64,000 nt of DNA from Dyella kyungheensis (GCF_016905005.1 NZ_JADIKC010000007.1:209717-273716), one strand, 5' to 3'. Shown: positions 38,061 through 47,965, numbered from the stretch's first letter. The notes: generated from the sequence alone by a model not told the origin. Numbers and translations: made by a program.

Positions 38061-38903
38061 ATGCGCGTAACCAAGCTGCCGGCTTTCAAAATTTTTGTCG
38101 TGCTCGCCATCGTTTTGTCGATGAGCGCATGCTCGATGTTCCATCACAAGAGGGACACCAACGATACGCTGCCGGTAGACAAGCTGTACGCCAAGGCTCA
38201 CGACTCGATGGAACACGCCGATTATTCGGCTGCGAGCAAGGCCTACCAGCGCCTGATCGCGCGCTTCCCGTCCGGCAACTACAACGAACAGGCCCAGCTC
38301 GATCTGGCCTATTCGCAGTACAAAGACAATCAGCCGGACGACGCTTACTCCACGATCAACCGCTTCATCAAGACGTATCCGACCCACAAGCACGTAGATT
38401 ATGCCTATTACTTGCGCGGTCTGATCAATTTCGATCGCACCGGCGGTGCGATGGAGCGTCTGCTGCAGCGTGGCGACCAGGCGCAGACGCGTCGCGACCA
38501 GGGCTTCAACCTGAAGTCGTTCGACGACTTCTCCGAGCTGTCGCGCCGCTACCCGGACAGCGCGTACACCGCCGATGCCCGCCAGCGCATGATCTACCTG
38601 CGCAACGTGCTGGCGCAGTTCGAGATCAACGTGGCCGAGTATTACCTGCGCAACAAGGCCTATGTGGCCGCCGCGGACCGCTCGCAGTACGTGATCGAGC
38701 ACTACCAGCAGGCACCGCAGACCGGCGACGCGCTGGCCATCCTCACCCGCAGCTACCTGGGCATGGACCAGAAGAACCTGGCCGACCAGACCCGCCAGGT
38801 GCTGGCCATGAACTACCCGGATCATCCGTACCTGAAGGATCCGAAGTGGCCGCATCCGCCGTCGACGCTGCGCAAGATGATTCCGTTCTCGGGGCATCAT
38901 TGA
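38061..38903 (+). CDS. bamD: Outer membrane assembly lipoprotein BamD
   Basis: BamD is an essential lipoprotein of the BAM complex that inserts barrel proteins into the outer membrane. The 280-residue protein has a lipobox in VLSMSACSMF and five TPR-like repeats, beginning at LYAKAHDSMEHADYSAASKAY and including YAYYLRGLINFDR. The ATG follows the signal peptide rule, and a terminator lies 43 bp after the stop. Confidence 0.95.
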   Translation: MRVTKLPAFKIFVVLAIVLSMSACSMFHHKRDTNDTLPVDKLYAKAHDSMEHADYSAASKAYQRLIARFPSGNYNEQAQLDLAYSQYKDNQPDDAYSTINRFIKTYPTHKHVDYAYYLRGLINFDRTGGAMERLLQRGDQAQTRRDQGFNLKSFDDFSELSRRYPDSAYTADARQRMIYLRNVLAQFEINVAEYYLRNKAYVAAADRSQYVIEHYQQAPQTGDALAILTRSYLGMDQKNLADQTRQVLAMNYPDHPYLKDPKWPHPPSTLRKMIPFSGHH

Positions 38904-38945
38904 TTCGAGAGCGGTGACGCTGGTCGCTTGCGACCCGTGAATGAA

Positions 38946-38980
38946 AAAGCCGGTGGCCTTGGGCCGCCGGCTTTTTTGTT
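38946..38980 (+). terminator. Rho-independent terminator of bamD
   Basis: A 12-pair stem (AAGCCGGTGGCC with GGCCGCCGGCTT, one G-U) and 3-base loop followed by TTTTTTG, 43 bp after the bamD stop. Confidence 0.85.
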
Positions 38981-39003
38981 TCTTGCTGCGATCTGGCCAG
39001 CCA

Positions 39004-39132
39004 CTGTAGGAGCGCACCCTGTGCGCGACCGCGGAGCTGAATCGAACCACAGTTTCGGGTTGTCGCGAGGCAATCAAGTGGAACAGAGGTACATCTCAGC
39101 TCCGCGGTCGCGCACAGGGTGCGCTCCTACAG
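39004..39132. repeat. REP doublet C with 37-bp perfect arms
   Basis: Left arm 39004-39040 and right arm 39096-39132 are exact reverse complements over 37 bp. The usual REP unit (here CTGTAGGAGCGC) is extended inward by CGCGGAGCTGA, which is not found in the other doublets. Confidence 0.95.
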
Positions 39133-39148
39133 GAGACTGAGGTAGGCG

Positions 39149-40780
39149 TTACTTCCAGCCGGAAGTGATCGGATAACGACGCTCGCGCCCGAAGGCACGT
39201 GTGGTCACGCGCGGACCCGGCGCCGCCTGCCGCCGCTTGAATTCGTTGAGCAGCACCAGGCGGACCACGCGGCGCACCGTGTCGGCATGAAAACCCTGCG
39301 AGGCGATTTCCGCCTGCGACTGTTCGCCTTCGATGAAGCGCTCGAGGATGGCATCGAGCTCGTCGTACGGCGGCAGCGAATCCTGGTCGGTCTGGTTGTC
39401 GCGCAATTCGGCCGAGGGCGGACGATCGATCACCGCCGAAGGAATCGCCTCCGGCTCGCCAAGGCGTGCCGCGTGCGCGTTGCGCCAGCGCGAGAGACGG
39501 TAGACCACGGTCTTGTAGACGTCCTTCAGCGGCGCATAGGCACCGCACATGTCGCCGTACAAGGTGGCGTAGCCCACCGCCATTTCGCTCTTGTTGCCGG
39601 TGGCCAGCAGCAGGCGGCCGTGCTTGTTGGACAACGCCATCAAGGTGACGCCGCGCGTGCGCGACTGCAGGTTTTCCTCGGTGGTGTCGGCGGCCTTGCC
39701 GGCAAACGCGGGCGTGAGCGCGCCGAGAAAGGCATCGACCATCGGCTCGATATTGATGATGTGGTAATCCACGCCCGCCTGCACGGCCTGCGCGCGCGCG
39801 CCGTCGAGCGACAGCTGCGAGGTGTAGCGCGTGGGCATCATCACGGCGGTGACGCGGTCCGCACTCAGCGCGTCGACCGCCAGCGCCAAGGTCAGCGCGG
39901 AGTCGATACCGCCGGACAGACCCAGCAGCACGCCCGCAAAACCGTTCTTCTCGATGTAGTCGCGAATGCCGCGCACCAGCGCGGCGTAGAGCGTGGCTTC
40001 GATCGACGCATCGCTGGCCGTGGGCCAGTTTTCCGCGCGCAGGGTGCGTGTTTCGCTGTCGAATTCGGCCCACAGCATGACGTCCGCGAACGTGGGCGCG
40101 CGCGCGGCGATGCTGCCGTCGGCGTTCACCAGCAGCGAGCCGCCGTCGTAAACCACTTCGTCCTGTCCGCCCACCAGGTTCACATAGGCGATGGCACAGC
40201 CGGTTTCCAGCGCGCGCTCGGTGAGCACCGCCTCGCGCGACGACTGCTTGGCGTCGTCCCACGGCGATGCATTGATCACCACGATCAGCTCAGCGCCTGC
40301 CGCTGCGGCCTTGGCCGCGGGCTCGGGTTGCCAGATGTCTTCGCAGATCAGCATGCCGACACGCACGCCGTCGATCATCGCCACCGCGCTGTCGTGGCCG
40401 GGGCGGAAATAGCGCTTGTCGTCGAACACGCCGTAGTTCGGCAAGGCCTGTTTGTGCGTGGTCAGTTCGATGCTGCCGCCGCGCAGCAGGCTGGCCGCGT
40501 TGTACACCTCGCCCTCGCTATGCGGATGACCGACCAGCGCGGCCACGCCGTTGGTTCCGCCTGCTAGCGCATTGAGCTCGCATTGGCAGGCCGCGAGAAA
40601 GCTCGGGCGCAGCAGCAGGTCTTCGGGCGGATAACCGCTCAAGGTCAACTCGGGGAACGCCACCAGCGCCGCGCCGCCATCGCGCGCCTGCGCCAGCAGG
40701 TCCCCCACCTTGGCCGCGTTGGCCGCAACCGCGCCTACGGGAAAATCGAACTGGGCCAGCGCGAAGCGTAGGGAGGGCAT
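39149..40780 (-). CDS. nadE: Glutamine-dependent NAD+ synthase
   Basis: This enzyme makes NAD from deamido-NAD, ATP and glutamine. The 543-residue protein joins an N-terminal nitrilase-fold glutaminase with triad residues in ELTLSGYPPEDLL, KQALPNYGVFDDKRYF and GMLICEDIWQP to a C-terminal synthetase with the PP-loop LLGLSGGIDSALTLALAV near residue 285. TGNKSEMAVGYATLYGDMCG is a further family block. It is monocistronic, bounded by REP doublet C and argO. Confidence 0.96.
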   Translation of the reverse strand: MPSLRFALAQFDFPVGAVAANAAKVGDLLAQARDGGAALVAFPELTLSGYPPEDLLLRPSFLAACQCELNALAGGTNGVAALVGHPHSEGEVYNAASLLRGGSIELTTHKQALPNYGVFDDKRYFRPGHDSAVAMIDGVRVGMLICEDIWQPEPAAKAAAAGAELIVVINASPWDDAKQSSREAVLTERALETGCAIAYVNLVGGQDEVVYDGGSLLVNADGSIAARAPTFADVMLWAEFDSETRTLRAENWPTASDASIEATLYAALVRGIRDYIEKNGFAGVLLGLSGGIDSALTLALAVDALSADRVTAVMMPTRYTSQLSLDGARAQAVQAGVDYHIINIEPMVDAFLGALTPAFAGKAADTTEENLQSRTRGVTLMALSNKHGRLLLATGNKSEMAVGYATLYGDMCGAYAPLKDVYKTVVYRLSRWRNAHAARLGEPEAIPSAVIDRPPSAELRDNQTDQDSLPPYDELDAILERFIEGEQSQAEIASQGFHADTVRRVVRLVLLNEFKRRQAAPGPRVTTRAFGRERRYPITSGWK

Positions 40781-40853
40781 GCCGGGGAATCCACACTCTT
40801 GGGGCCTGAAATTGTACCCGAGGCCCGCCCGGAAGCCGCCTGCCCTGCGCCGG

Positions 40854-41471
40854 TCAGCTCACGGACTGCCGCAGCAACACCACCGCAAGCGTCAGCATGA
40901 ACACCGCGACGGCCACATCGAACACACGCCAGGCGAGCGGGCTGCGGAACACCGGCAGCAGCAGGCGCGCGCCATAGCCCAGCGAAAGAAACCACAACAC
41001 GCTGGCCGTGGACGCGCCGGCGGCGAAGAACCAGCGCGCATTGCCTGCGTAGTGCGTCGACAGGCTGCCGAGCAGCACCACCGTATCCAGGTAGACGTGC
41101 GGGTTGAGCAAGGTGAAGGCCAGACAGGCCAGCACGATGCGGCCCCGGCTCAAGGCACCATTGCCCACCGGCTGCAGGCCGCTTTCGCCCTGCCATGCGC
41201 GCCGCAGCGCCAGCATGCCGTAGACCGCCAGGAAGGCAGCACCCACGTAGCGCAGCCACTCCAGCAGGCTGGGATGTTGCTTCACCGCCAGCCCCATGCC
41301 GGCGACGCCAAGCAGGATCAGCCCCACGTCCGCGAGAATGCACACGGCCACCACCGAGCCGATGAAGTGCCGCTGCAGGCCCTGGCGCAGCACGAAGGCG
41401 TTCTGCGCACCAATGGCGATGATCAGCCCCGCGCCCGCGGCGAGGCCGGCCAGATAGGCCGTGGAAATCAT
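40854..41471 (-). CDS. argO: LysE/ArgO family amino acid exporter
   Basis: A 205-residue inner-membrane protein with about six helices. It contains IAIGAQNAFVLRQGLQRHF near the N terminus and LLNPHVYLDTVVLLGS in the middle, both diagnostic of LysE/ArgO basic-amino-acid exporters. It would export arginine or lysine and toxic analogues such as canavanine. It is divergent from an ArgP-type LysR regulator 182 bp away, the usual lysE-lysG/argO-argP arrangement, so induction by basic amino acids is likely. A GC-poor patch at 41518-41560 is the probable promoter and regulator-binding region. Confidence 0.9.
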   Translation of the reverse strand: MISTAYLAGLAAGAGLIIAIGAQNAFVLRQGLQRHFIGSVVAVCILADVGLILLGVAGMGLAVKQHPSLLEWLRYVGAAFLAVYGMLALRRAWQGESGLQPVGNGALSRGRIVLACLAFTLLNPHVYLDTVVLLGSLSTHYAGNARWFFAAGASTASVLWFLSLGYGARLLLPVFRSPLAWRVFDVAVAVFMLTLAVVLLRQSVS

Positions 41472-41564
41472 GGGAATGCTCCGAAAAGACCGCCACTGTG
41501 GCGTAGACGTCTTGGACAGTAAAACTAATTATTCTTAACTTGCCTGAATTTTCCTAATGACCAA

Positions 41565-41630
41565 TGTGGGAGCGCACCCTGTGCGCGACTGCCGTACCTG
41601 AGGGCTTAGCGCACAGGGTGCGCTCCCACA
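41565..41630. repeat. REP doublet D, in the argP leader
   Basis: Left arm 41565-41589 and right arm 41609-41630 pair over 22 bp with a short loop. The doublet ends 23 bp before the argP start and 10 bp before its AGGAC site, so if transcribed it would form a strong hairpin in the 5' leader. Confidence 0.9.
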
Positions 41631-41653
41631 GTGAATGACCAGGACGACGCACC

Positions 41654-42553
41654 ATGAGCCTGCTCAACCCCCAACTCGTCGCGTTCGCCGCCGTCCTGGA
41701 AGAAGGCAGTTTCGATGGCGCAGCGCGGCGGTTGTCACTGACCCCTTCCGCCATTTCCCAACGCATCAAGGCGCTGGAGGATCGGCTGGGCCAGGTACTG
41801 ATCCTGCGCCACACGCCCAGCGAAGCGACCGAAGCCGGCCAACGCCTGCTTCGCAGCGTGCAGCAGATGCGCCTGCTGGAAGCCGAGACCTTGAACGAGT
41901 TCCGGGTCGGCCCGGACAGCAGCGGCCCGGCCACGGTCGCCATCGGCGTCAACGCCGACTCGCTGGCAACCTGGTTTCTCGCCGCGCTGGCGCAGTTGCA
42001 CGACCGCCATCAGCTGTTGTTCGACGTACGCGTGGAAGACCAGGACCACTCCACCAACCTGTTACGCGACGGCTCGGTGCTGGGCGCCATTACCGCGGAA
42101 GCTCAACCCGTCCAGGGCTGCAGCGTGAAGAAGCTCGGCGTGATGCGCTATCTCCCGGTCGCCTCGCCGGCGTTCGTGAAGCGTCATTTCGCCAGCGGCG
42201 TCAACGCCGCCTCGCTCGGCCAGGCGCCGATGCTGGTGTTCAACCGCAAGGATGCCTTGCAGTGGCGCTATATCCACAGCGTCACCCGCGCGCGCATGGC
42301 ACCGCCGATGCACTACGTGCCGTCGTCCACGGCGTTTGTCGAAGGCGCCGAACTGGGGCTGGGCTGGGCGATGGCGCCGGAGTCGATGCTGGCGAAGCAT
42401 TTTGCGGCCGGCACGCTCAAGCCGATCGCGGCCAATCAATGGCTAGACGTTCCGTTGTATTGGCAGTGCTGGTCGATTCGCTCGGCGACGTTGGCGACGG
42501 TGACGGTGGCATTGTTGCGCGCAGCGCAGGAGGGGTTGCGCCAGCGCAGGTGA
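41654..42553 (+). CDS. argP: ArgP (IciA) type LysR-family regulator
   Basis: A 299-residue LysR-type regulator. It opens LLNPQLVAFAAVLEEGSFDGAARRL with the winged helix-turn-helix TPSAISQRIKALEDRLGQ. The effector domain begins at VAIGVNADSLATWFL, the ArgP/LysG sub-family block. It is expected to activate argO in response to arginine or lysine and may sense both as E. coli ArgP does. The ATG has AGGA 8 bp upstream. A REP doublet lies just before it. Confidence 0.9.
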   Translation: MSLLNPQLVAFAAVLEEGSFDGAARRLSLTPSAISQRIKALEDRLGQVLILRHTPSEATEAGQRLLRSVQQMRLLEAETLNEFRVGPDSSGPATVAIGVNADSLATWFLAALAQLHDRHQLLFDVRVEDQDHSTNLLRDGSVLGAITAEAQPVQGCSVKKLGVMRYLPVASPAFVKRHFASGVNAASLGQAPMLVFNRKDALQWRYIHSVTRARMAPPMHYVPSSTAFVEGAELGLGWAMAPESMLAKHFAAGTLKPIAANQWLDVPLYWQCWSIRSATLATVTVALLRAAQEGLRQRR

Positions 42554-42569
42554 GCGGCCTCGCCCGTAC

Positions 42570-42684
42570 TGTGGAAGCGCACCCTGTGCGCGACGGCGGT
42601 GCACCGCAATCGGAGCATGCCCTGCGCAGCTCGGAGGCCTCGCCATGTAGGCGGCGCCTGTCGCGCACAGGGTGCGCTTCCACA
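42570..42684. repeat. REP doublet E with matched arm change
   Basis: Left arm 42570-42594 reads TGTGGAAGCGCACC and the right arm 42660-42684 ends GGTGCGCTTCCACA. The G-to-A change relative to other copies is matched by C-to-T in the partner arm, so pairing is kept. Confidence 0.92.
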
Positions 42685-42722
42685 GATGCGGTGTCAGACG
42701 AGGTTGTGCTGGAGGCTATCCA

Positions 42723-42752
42723 AAGAAAAAGGGCCGCATCGCTGCGGCCCTT
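42723..42752 (-). terminator. Rho-independent terminator of sucCD
   Basis: Ten perfect pairs (42729-42738 with 42743-42752) close a 4-base loop, followed on the minus strand by TTTTTCTTTG. It lies 25 bp after the sucD stop. Confidence 0.9.
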
Positions 42753-42776
42753 CTTCGCTCGATCGAAAAGACTCGA

Positions 42777-43652
42777 TTACTTCTTCATCAGACCCGCAAG
42801 CGTCTTGCCCAGATCGGCCGGCGACTTCACCGTGGTGACGCCTGCCTTCTCCAGCGCAGCGAACTTCGCCGCGGCGGTGCCCTTGCCGCCCGAGATGATC
42901 GCGCCGGCATGGCCCATGCGCTTGCCCGGAGGAGCCGAGGCGCCGGCGATGAACGAAACGACCGGCTTGGTGACGTACTCGCCGATGAACTCGGCGGCGT
43001 CTTCTTCAGCGCTGCCGCCGATTTCGCCGACCATGATGATGCCTTCGGTCTGCGGATCGTCCTGGAACAGCTTGAGGCAGTCGATGAAGCTCAGGCCGTT
43101 GATCGGGTCGCCGCCGATGCCGATCACGGTGGACTGGCCCAGGCCTTCGTTGGTGGTCTGGAACACTGATTCGTACGTCAGCGTGCCGGAGCGCGAGACG
43201 ATGCCGACCTTGCCCGGCATGTGGATGTGACCCGGCATGATGCCGATCTTGCACTCGCCCGGGGTGATGATGCCGGGGCAGTTGGGACCGATCAGCACGA
43301 TTTCCGGGTGCTGGGCCAGCACGTTCTTCACGCGCAGCATGTCCAGCACCGGGATGCCCTCGGTGATCGCCACGATGACCTTGATGCCGGCATCGATGGC
43401 TTCGAGGATCGAGTCGGCCGCGAACGGCGGCGGCACGAAGATGACGGACGCATCGGCGCCGGTTTCATCGACCGCTTCGGAAACCGAATTGAAGACCGGC
43501 AGGCCGATGTGCTCGCTGCCGCCCTTGCCCGGGGTCACGCCGCCGACGACCTTGGTGCCGTAATCCAGCGCCTGCTGCGCGTGGAAGGTGCCCTGCTGGC
43601 CGGTGAAGCCCTGCACGAGGACCTTGGTGTTCTTATTGACGAGAACGCTCAT
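42777..43652 (-). CDS. sucD: Succinate--CoA ligase, alpha subunit
   Basis: Alpha subunit of the TCA-cycle enzyme that forms succinate and GTP/ATP from succinyl-CoA. The 291-residue protein has the CoA-binding Rossmann domain ([22 protein letters not shown]) and the phosphorylated histidine in the active loop [25 protein letters not shown]. It is 13 bp downstream of sucC and ends at a clear terminator. Confidence 0.97.
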   Translation of the reverse strand: MSVLVNKNTKVLVQGFTGQQGTFHAQQALDYGTKVVGGVTPGKGGSEHIGLPVFNSVSEAVDETGADASVIFVPPPFAADSILEAIDAGIKVIVAITEGIPVLDMLRVKNVLAQHPEIVLIGPNCPGIITPGECKIGIMPGHIHMPGKVGIVSRSGTLTYESVFQTTNEGLGQSTVIGIGGDPINGLSFIDCLKLFQDDPQTEGIIMVGEIGGSAEEDAAEFIGEYVTKPVVSFIAGASAPPGKRMGHAGAIISGGKGTAAAKFAALEKAGVTTVKSPADLGKTLAGLMKK

Positions 43653-43665
43653 GGATCTTTGCTCC

Positions 43666-44829
43666 TCAGCCCTTGGCCGCAGCCACGGCTTTCTGCGCCG
43701 CGTCGTTGAGATCGTTGGCCGGCGTGATCGCCAGGCCGGAGTTGGCCAGCAGTTCGCGGCCCAGCTCCACATTGGTGCCCTGCAGGCGCACCACCACCGG
43801 GATCTTCAGACCCACTTCCTTCACGGCCGCGATGATGCCTTCGGCGATCAGGTCGCAACGCACGATGCCGCCGAAGATGTTGACCAGGATGGCCTTCACC
43901 TTGTCGGAAGAAAGAATCAGCTTGAACGCCTCGGTGACGCGTTCCTTGGTGGCGCCGCCGCCGACGTCGAGGAAGTTGGCCGGCTCGCCGCCTGCCAGCT
44001 GGATCACGTCCATGGTGGCCATGGCCAGACCGGCGCCGTTGACCATGCAGCCGATGGTGCCGTCCATGGTGACGTAGTTGAGGTTGTGCACGACGGCAGC
44101 AGCCTCGGCAGCGTCTTCCTGGGTCAGGTCGCGCATGGCGGCCAGATCGGGATGACGGAACTCGGCGTTGTCGTCGGAGTTGACCTTACCGTCGAGGGCG
44201 GCGAGGTTGCCGTCTTCGAGGATGGCGAGCGGGTTCAGCTCGACCAGGGACAGGTCCTTCTCGTTGAACAGCTTGTACAGGCCCAGCATGATCTTGGTCA
44301 GCTGGCCGACCTGCTTCGCATTGAGGTCCATGGCGAAGCCAAGCTGGCGGCACTGGTACGGCTGCAGGCCTTCGACGAAGTCCACCACGATGGTGTGGAT
44401 GTCTTCCGGGGTGTCCTTGGCGACCTGTTCGATGTCCACGCCGCCGTGCTTGGAGGCGATGAAGGAGATCGACTTGCTGTCACGGTCCGTCAGGATCGAC
44501 AGGTACAGTTCCTTGGCGATGTTGGTCGCGTCGGTGACCAGCACCAGGTTCACCGGCAGCGCACGGCCGGCCGACTGGTAGGTTTCCATGTTGGTGCCCA
44601 GCATGCCCTTGGCAGCTGCGCGCACGTCGTCGAGGCTCTTGCAGAACTTGACGCCGCCGGCCTTGCCGCGGCCTCCTGCGTGGATCTGTGCCTTGACCAT
44701 CCACTGCGAACCACCAAGGTGCTTGGCGGCGTCGACAGCGGCATCGGGAGAGTTGGCGACCTTGCCCGGGGGCACGGCAATGCCGTACTTCGCGAACAAT
44801 TCTTTGGCCTGGTACTCGTGGAAATTCAT
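43666..44829 (-). CDS. sucC: Succinate--CoA ligase, beta subunit
   Basis: The ATP-grasp nucleotide-binding and hydrolysing subunit that pairs with SucD. The 387-residue protein opens [17 protein letters not shown], and has [18 protein letters not shown] (nucleotide loop) and [16 protein letters not shown] [15 protein letters not shown], with [14 protein letters not shown] near the dimer interface. It is divergent from pilS over 287 bp, the arrangement seen in Xanthomonas. Confidence 0.97.
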   Translation of the reverse strand: MNFHEYQAKELFAKYGIAVPPGKVANSPDAAVDAAKHLGGSQWMVKAQIHAGGRGKAGGVKFCKSLDDVRAAAKGMLGTNMETYQSAGRALPVNLVLVTDATNIAKELYLSILTDRDSKSISFIASKHGGVDIEQVAKDTPEDIHTIVVDFVEGLQPYQCRQLGFAMDLNAKQVGQLTKIMLGLYKLFNEKDLSLVELNPLAILEDGNLAALDGKVNSDDNAEFRHPDLAAMRDLTQEDAAEAAAVVHNLNYVTMDGTIGCMVNGAGLAMATMDVIQLAGGEPANFLDVGGGATKERVTEAFKLILSSDKVKAILVNIFGGIVRCDLIAEGIIAAVKEVGLKIPVVVRLQGTNVELGRELLANSGLAITPANDLNDAAQKAVAAAKG

Positions 44830-45116
44830 GGATACCTCGAGAGTACGGGGGAACATGACGGCCGGCCGGTTGTGGGAGACCGGACGGTCAGGGGAACGAC
44901 GGCGGTACGAGCGCTGCCGGGATGCAGTGCGCCGCCGCCTGCCTGTCGACATGACGGAAACCGCGCAATACGGCCCGGTATTTTCGCAGCAGCGGCCCCC
45001 GATGGAAAGGGGCGGCCCGGCCGGCGGCCGCGGACGGCCGGTGCGTACAAGCCGCGGAAGCCCCGTCTATACTGGCTCCGCCCGCCTTCCGGCCGACTGA
45101 AAGAGAGCCCGCCCAG

Positions 45117-46760
45117 GTGTCCAACACCGTGCAGCCTGCCTACCCCACCGCGCGTCCGGCTCCCGAGGCGGCGCGCCACGAGCTCTTGTTCCTCAACTGT
45201 TTCCGGCTGGCCCAGGCGCTGGTCTACATCGGCCTGGCGCTGAGTCCCAGCACGCTGGGCTGGCCCAAGCTGGCCGACGTGGGACTGGCCCGCGGCGTGG
45301 CCGTGCTGTTCCTGCTGTTCGCCCTGGGGATGCTCTCGCTGACCCGCCGCTCCACCCCCTGGATCCGCTGGACGGTGTCGGGCGCGCTGGCGGTGGACAT
45401 CATTGCGGCGGTGCTGGCGATCATCACCATGCACGACGCCCGCATCGGCATCGCCATGATGCTGGCGGTGAACCTGGCGGCCGGCGCGCTGATCCTGCCG
45501 CTGCGGCTCTCCTGCTTCTTCGCCGCGCTGGCGACGCTGGGGGTGATCGGCCATTCGGTGCTCGAGGCGCAGGGCCAGGGCGGCATGGACCGCGAGCTGC
45601 TGGAATCGAGCCTGTTCGGCCTGGCCTATTTCGCCATCACCATGCTGTGCTACGTGCTGAGCCGGCAGATCCGCGCCAGCGAAGCGCTGGCCGAACAGCG
45701 CGGTGTCGACCTGGCCAATCTGGCCCAGGTCAACGAGCTGATCATCCGCCGCATGAAGACCGGCGTGCTGCTGGTGGACGATGCCAACCGCATCCACCAG
45801 ATGAACGAGTCGGCCTGGATGCTGCTGGGCAATCCCACCGCCGACCAGCGCGACCTGGGCCGCGTGGCGCCGGAGCTGTCGCGCCGCCTGTACCACTGGA
45901 TGACCTCGGGCAAGCTGGATGAATCGGCCACCCAACTGGCCGACGGCGTGCCCGAAGTGGTGCCGCGCTTCAGCCGACTGGCGCCGAACGACGACTCGCA
46001 CGTGCTGATCTTCCTCGATGACACTTCGCTGGTGTCGCGTCGCGCCGAGGAACTCACACTCAGTTCGCTGGGCCGCCTGTCGGCCTCGATCGCGCACGAA
46101 ATCCGCAACCCGCTGGCGGCGATCCGCTATTCCGCGCAGTTGCTGGCGGAGTCGGAAGACCTGCCGCCGACCGACCAGCGCATGGTGGAGATCATCAACA
46201 ACCACTGCGTGCGCTTGAACGAGATCATCGAGAACATCCTGCAGTTGTCGCGGCGCGAGCGCTCGCGCCCGGAGACGCTGGACCTGGGCACCTGGGCCAA
46301 CCAGTTCGTCGACGAATACCGCCAGGGCAACGACCTGGGTGAGGATTCGCTGCGCGTGATCCAGGCCAGCACGCCGGTGGCGGCGGTGGCCGATCCGCAG
46401 CAGCTGCAGCAAGTGGTGTGGAACCTGGTGCAGAACGCACTGCGCTATGGACGCATGCCGGGCGAACCCGCCCGCGTGATGGTGGTGGCCCGCCATGGCG
46501 AACACGGCGTGCCGATTCTCGAAGTGATCGACCGCGGTCCGGGCATTGCACCGAAAGTGGCGGCGCAGATCTTCGAGCCGTTCTATACGACGCACGAATA
46601 CGGCACGGGTCTTGGGCTTTATCTCGCGCGCCAGATGAGCGAGGCGAATCAGGCGTCGCTGGAATATGTGCGTGTGGCGGGTGGCGGCAGCTGCTTCCGG
46701 CTGGTGTTGACGCCGGCGCGGGTGGGCAAGGCGACTGGGGATGCGGCAGCGGCAGGGTAA
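45117..46760 (+). CDS. pilS: Type IV pilus sensor histidine kinase PilS
   Basis: An inner-membrane kinase that, with PilR, controls pilin transcription through sigma-54. The 547-residue protein has six membrane helices in the first 190 residues, a PAS-like domain (MKTGVLLVDDANRIHQMNESA) and a HisKA domain with the phosphorylated His327 in SIAHEIRNPLAAIRYS. The ATP-binding domain has N box QQVVWNLVQNALRYG and EYGTGLGLYLARQ. The start is GTG. Its expected partner pilR is not next to it but 15.2 kb downstream, after the sugar locus. No receiver domain is fused here. Confidence 0.93.
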   Translation: MSNTVQPAYPTARPAPEAARHELLFLNCFRLAQALVYIGLALSPSTLGWPKLADVGLARGVAVLFLLFALGMLSLTRRSTPWIRWTVSGALAVDIIAAVLAIITMHDARIGIAMMLAVNLAAGALILPLRLSCFFAALATLGVIGHSVLEAQGQGGMDRELLESSLFGLAYFAITMLCYVLSRQIRASEALAEQRGVDLANLAQVNELIIRRMKTGVLLVDDANRIHQMNESAWMLLGNPTADQRDLGRVAPELSRRLYHWMTSGKLDESATQLADGVPEVVPRFSRLAPNDDSHVLIFLDDTSLVSRRAEELTLSSLGRLSASIAHEIRNPLAAIRYSAQLLAESEDLPPTDQRMVEIINNHCVRLNEIIENILQLSRRERSRPETLDLGTWANQFVDEYRQGNDLGEDSLRVIQASTPVAAVADPQQLQQVVWNLVQNALRYGRMPGEPARVMVVARHGEHGVPILEVIDRGPGIAPKVAAQIFEPFYTTHEYGTGLGLYLARQMSEANQASLEYVRVAGGGSCFRLVLTPARVGKATGDAAAAG

Positions 46761-46784
46761 GGCCCTCCGAGCGCACCTCACCCT

Positions 46785-46919
46785 TCACCGTCATTCCGGC
46801 GCAGGCCGGAATCCAGGCGCCCCAGTGGCCGGCACTGCCTTAAAACAGCCTGGGCTCAGAGGTGCGCGAAAACTAAACCTCGCGCCACTGGATTCCGGCC
46901 TGCGCCGGAATGACGGTGA
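46785..46919. repeat. Paired palindrome, REP family 2 (copy 2)
   Basis: Arms 46785-46816 and 46888-46919 are exact reverse complements over 32 bp, with core TTCCGGCGCAGGCCGGAA. It lies between the convergent ends of pilS and the LacI gene, at the left edge of the sugar locus, where it may also end transcription from both sides. Confidence 0.93.
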
Positions 46920-46957
46920 GGGAGGCTGCGGGCATATCGCCAGGCGCCCTGGCCCCA

Positions 46958-47965
46958 TCAGGTCTCGCGAACGATCAGCTCAACCGGCAGCGTTTCCGAC
47001 TGCTGCGGCTGATCGCCGATCAGCGCCAGCACCTTGCGCGCGAGCAGCGTGCCGCCTTCCTGCCAGTCCTGGCGCACCGAACTGAGCGGCGGCAGGAAAC
47101 TCGCCGCCAGCGGCATGTCGTCGTAGCCCACCACGGAAACATCGCCCGGCACCGTGCATCCCAGCGTGTTGAGTGCGCGGATCGCGCCCATCGCCAGCAG
47201 ATCGCTGCAGGCGAACACGGCATCGAACGGCACGCCGCGATCCATCAGCGAATGCATGGCGTCGCCGCCCGACGCCAGCGTGAATTCGTCGCGGCGGATC
47301 AGCAGCGGCTTGACGCCGTGCTTGGCCAGTGCCGCCACGAAGCCGTTGAGTCGCTCGAAGATCTCGGGGTGGTTCGGGTTGCCCACGAACACCGGATTGC
47401 GGCGGCCCAGGCGGATGAAATGTTCCGCCACCACGCGGCCACCTTGTTCGTTGTCGCTGCCCACCACGATGTGCTCGTCGCCCGGCGCGCCCCACACCAC
47501 CATCGGCAGGCCCAGCTTGTCGAAGCGGCGCACAGCGTCCTGGCGCGAACCCTGGCCCAGCAGGATCAAGCCATCCGCCGCCTGCACCGCCGCAGCGGTG
47601 GCGCCCTGCCGGGTGGTGAGCAGCACGCTATAGCCGTGCGCGGTCAGCTCCTGCGAAATGCCGCCCAGCAGGATCAGCGGATACGGGTCGAGCATGGTGC
47701 GGTCGTGGGAGGGTTTCATTTCCACGATCACCGCCACCGTATGGCTGCGGCGCAGGCGCAGATTGCGCGCGCTGACATTGAGCTTGTAGCCCAGCTCGTG
47801 GGCCAGCGCCTGCAATCGCTCGCGGGTCTCGCGCTGCACCAGCGGGCTATCGCTGAGCGCCCGCGAAATGGTGATCTTGGATACCCCGGCGACCTTCGCA
47901 AGATCCGCCATGGTGAGACTGGCGGTCGGCGCGGCGCCTTGGCGATTCTTTTGGTGACGACTCAA
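46958..47965 (-). CDS. LacI-family transcriptional regulator of the sugar locus
   Basis: A 335-residue regulator with an N-terminal helix-turn-helix and hinge (TMADLAKVAGVSKITISRALSDSPLV, LGYKLNVSARNLRLRRSHTVAVIV) and a periplasmic-binding-protein-like effector domain. It is divergent from the GH65-phosphoglucomutase gene, and the 349-bp gap carries a strong palindrome, so it is almost surely the local repressor. The inducer is probably the disaccharide or a phosphorylated product. The start is a TTG at 47965 with weak support; ATG at 47911 (MADLAKVAG) is an alternative that would leave a bare HTH. Confidence 0.88.
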   Translation of the reverse strand: MSRHQKNRQGAAPTASLTMADLAKVAGVSKITISRALSDSPLVQRETRERLQALAHELGYKLNVSARNLRLRRSHTVAVIVEMKPSHDRTMLDPYPLILLGGISQELTAHGYSVLLTTRQGATAAAVQAADGLILLGQGSRQDAVRRFDKLGLPMVVWGAPGDEHIVVGSDNEQGGRVVAEHFIRLGRRNPVFVGNPNHPEIFERLNGFVAALAKHGVKPLLIRRDEFTLASGGDAMHSLMDRGVPFDAVFACSDLLAMGAIRALNTLGCTVPGDVSVVGYDDMPLAASFLPPLSSVRQDWQEGGTLLARKVLALIGDQPQQSETLPVELIVRET

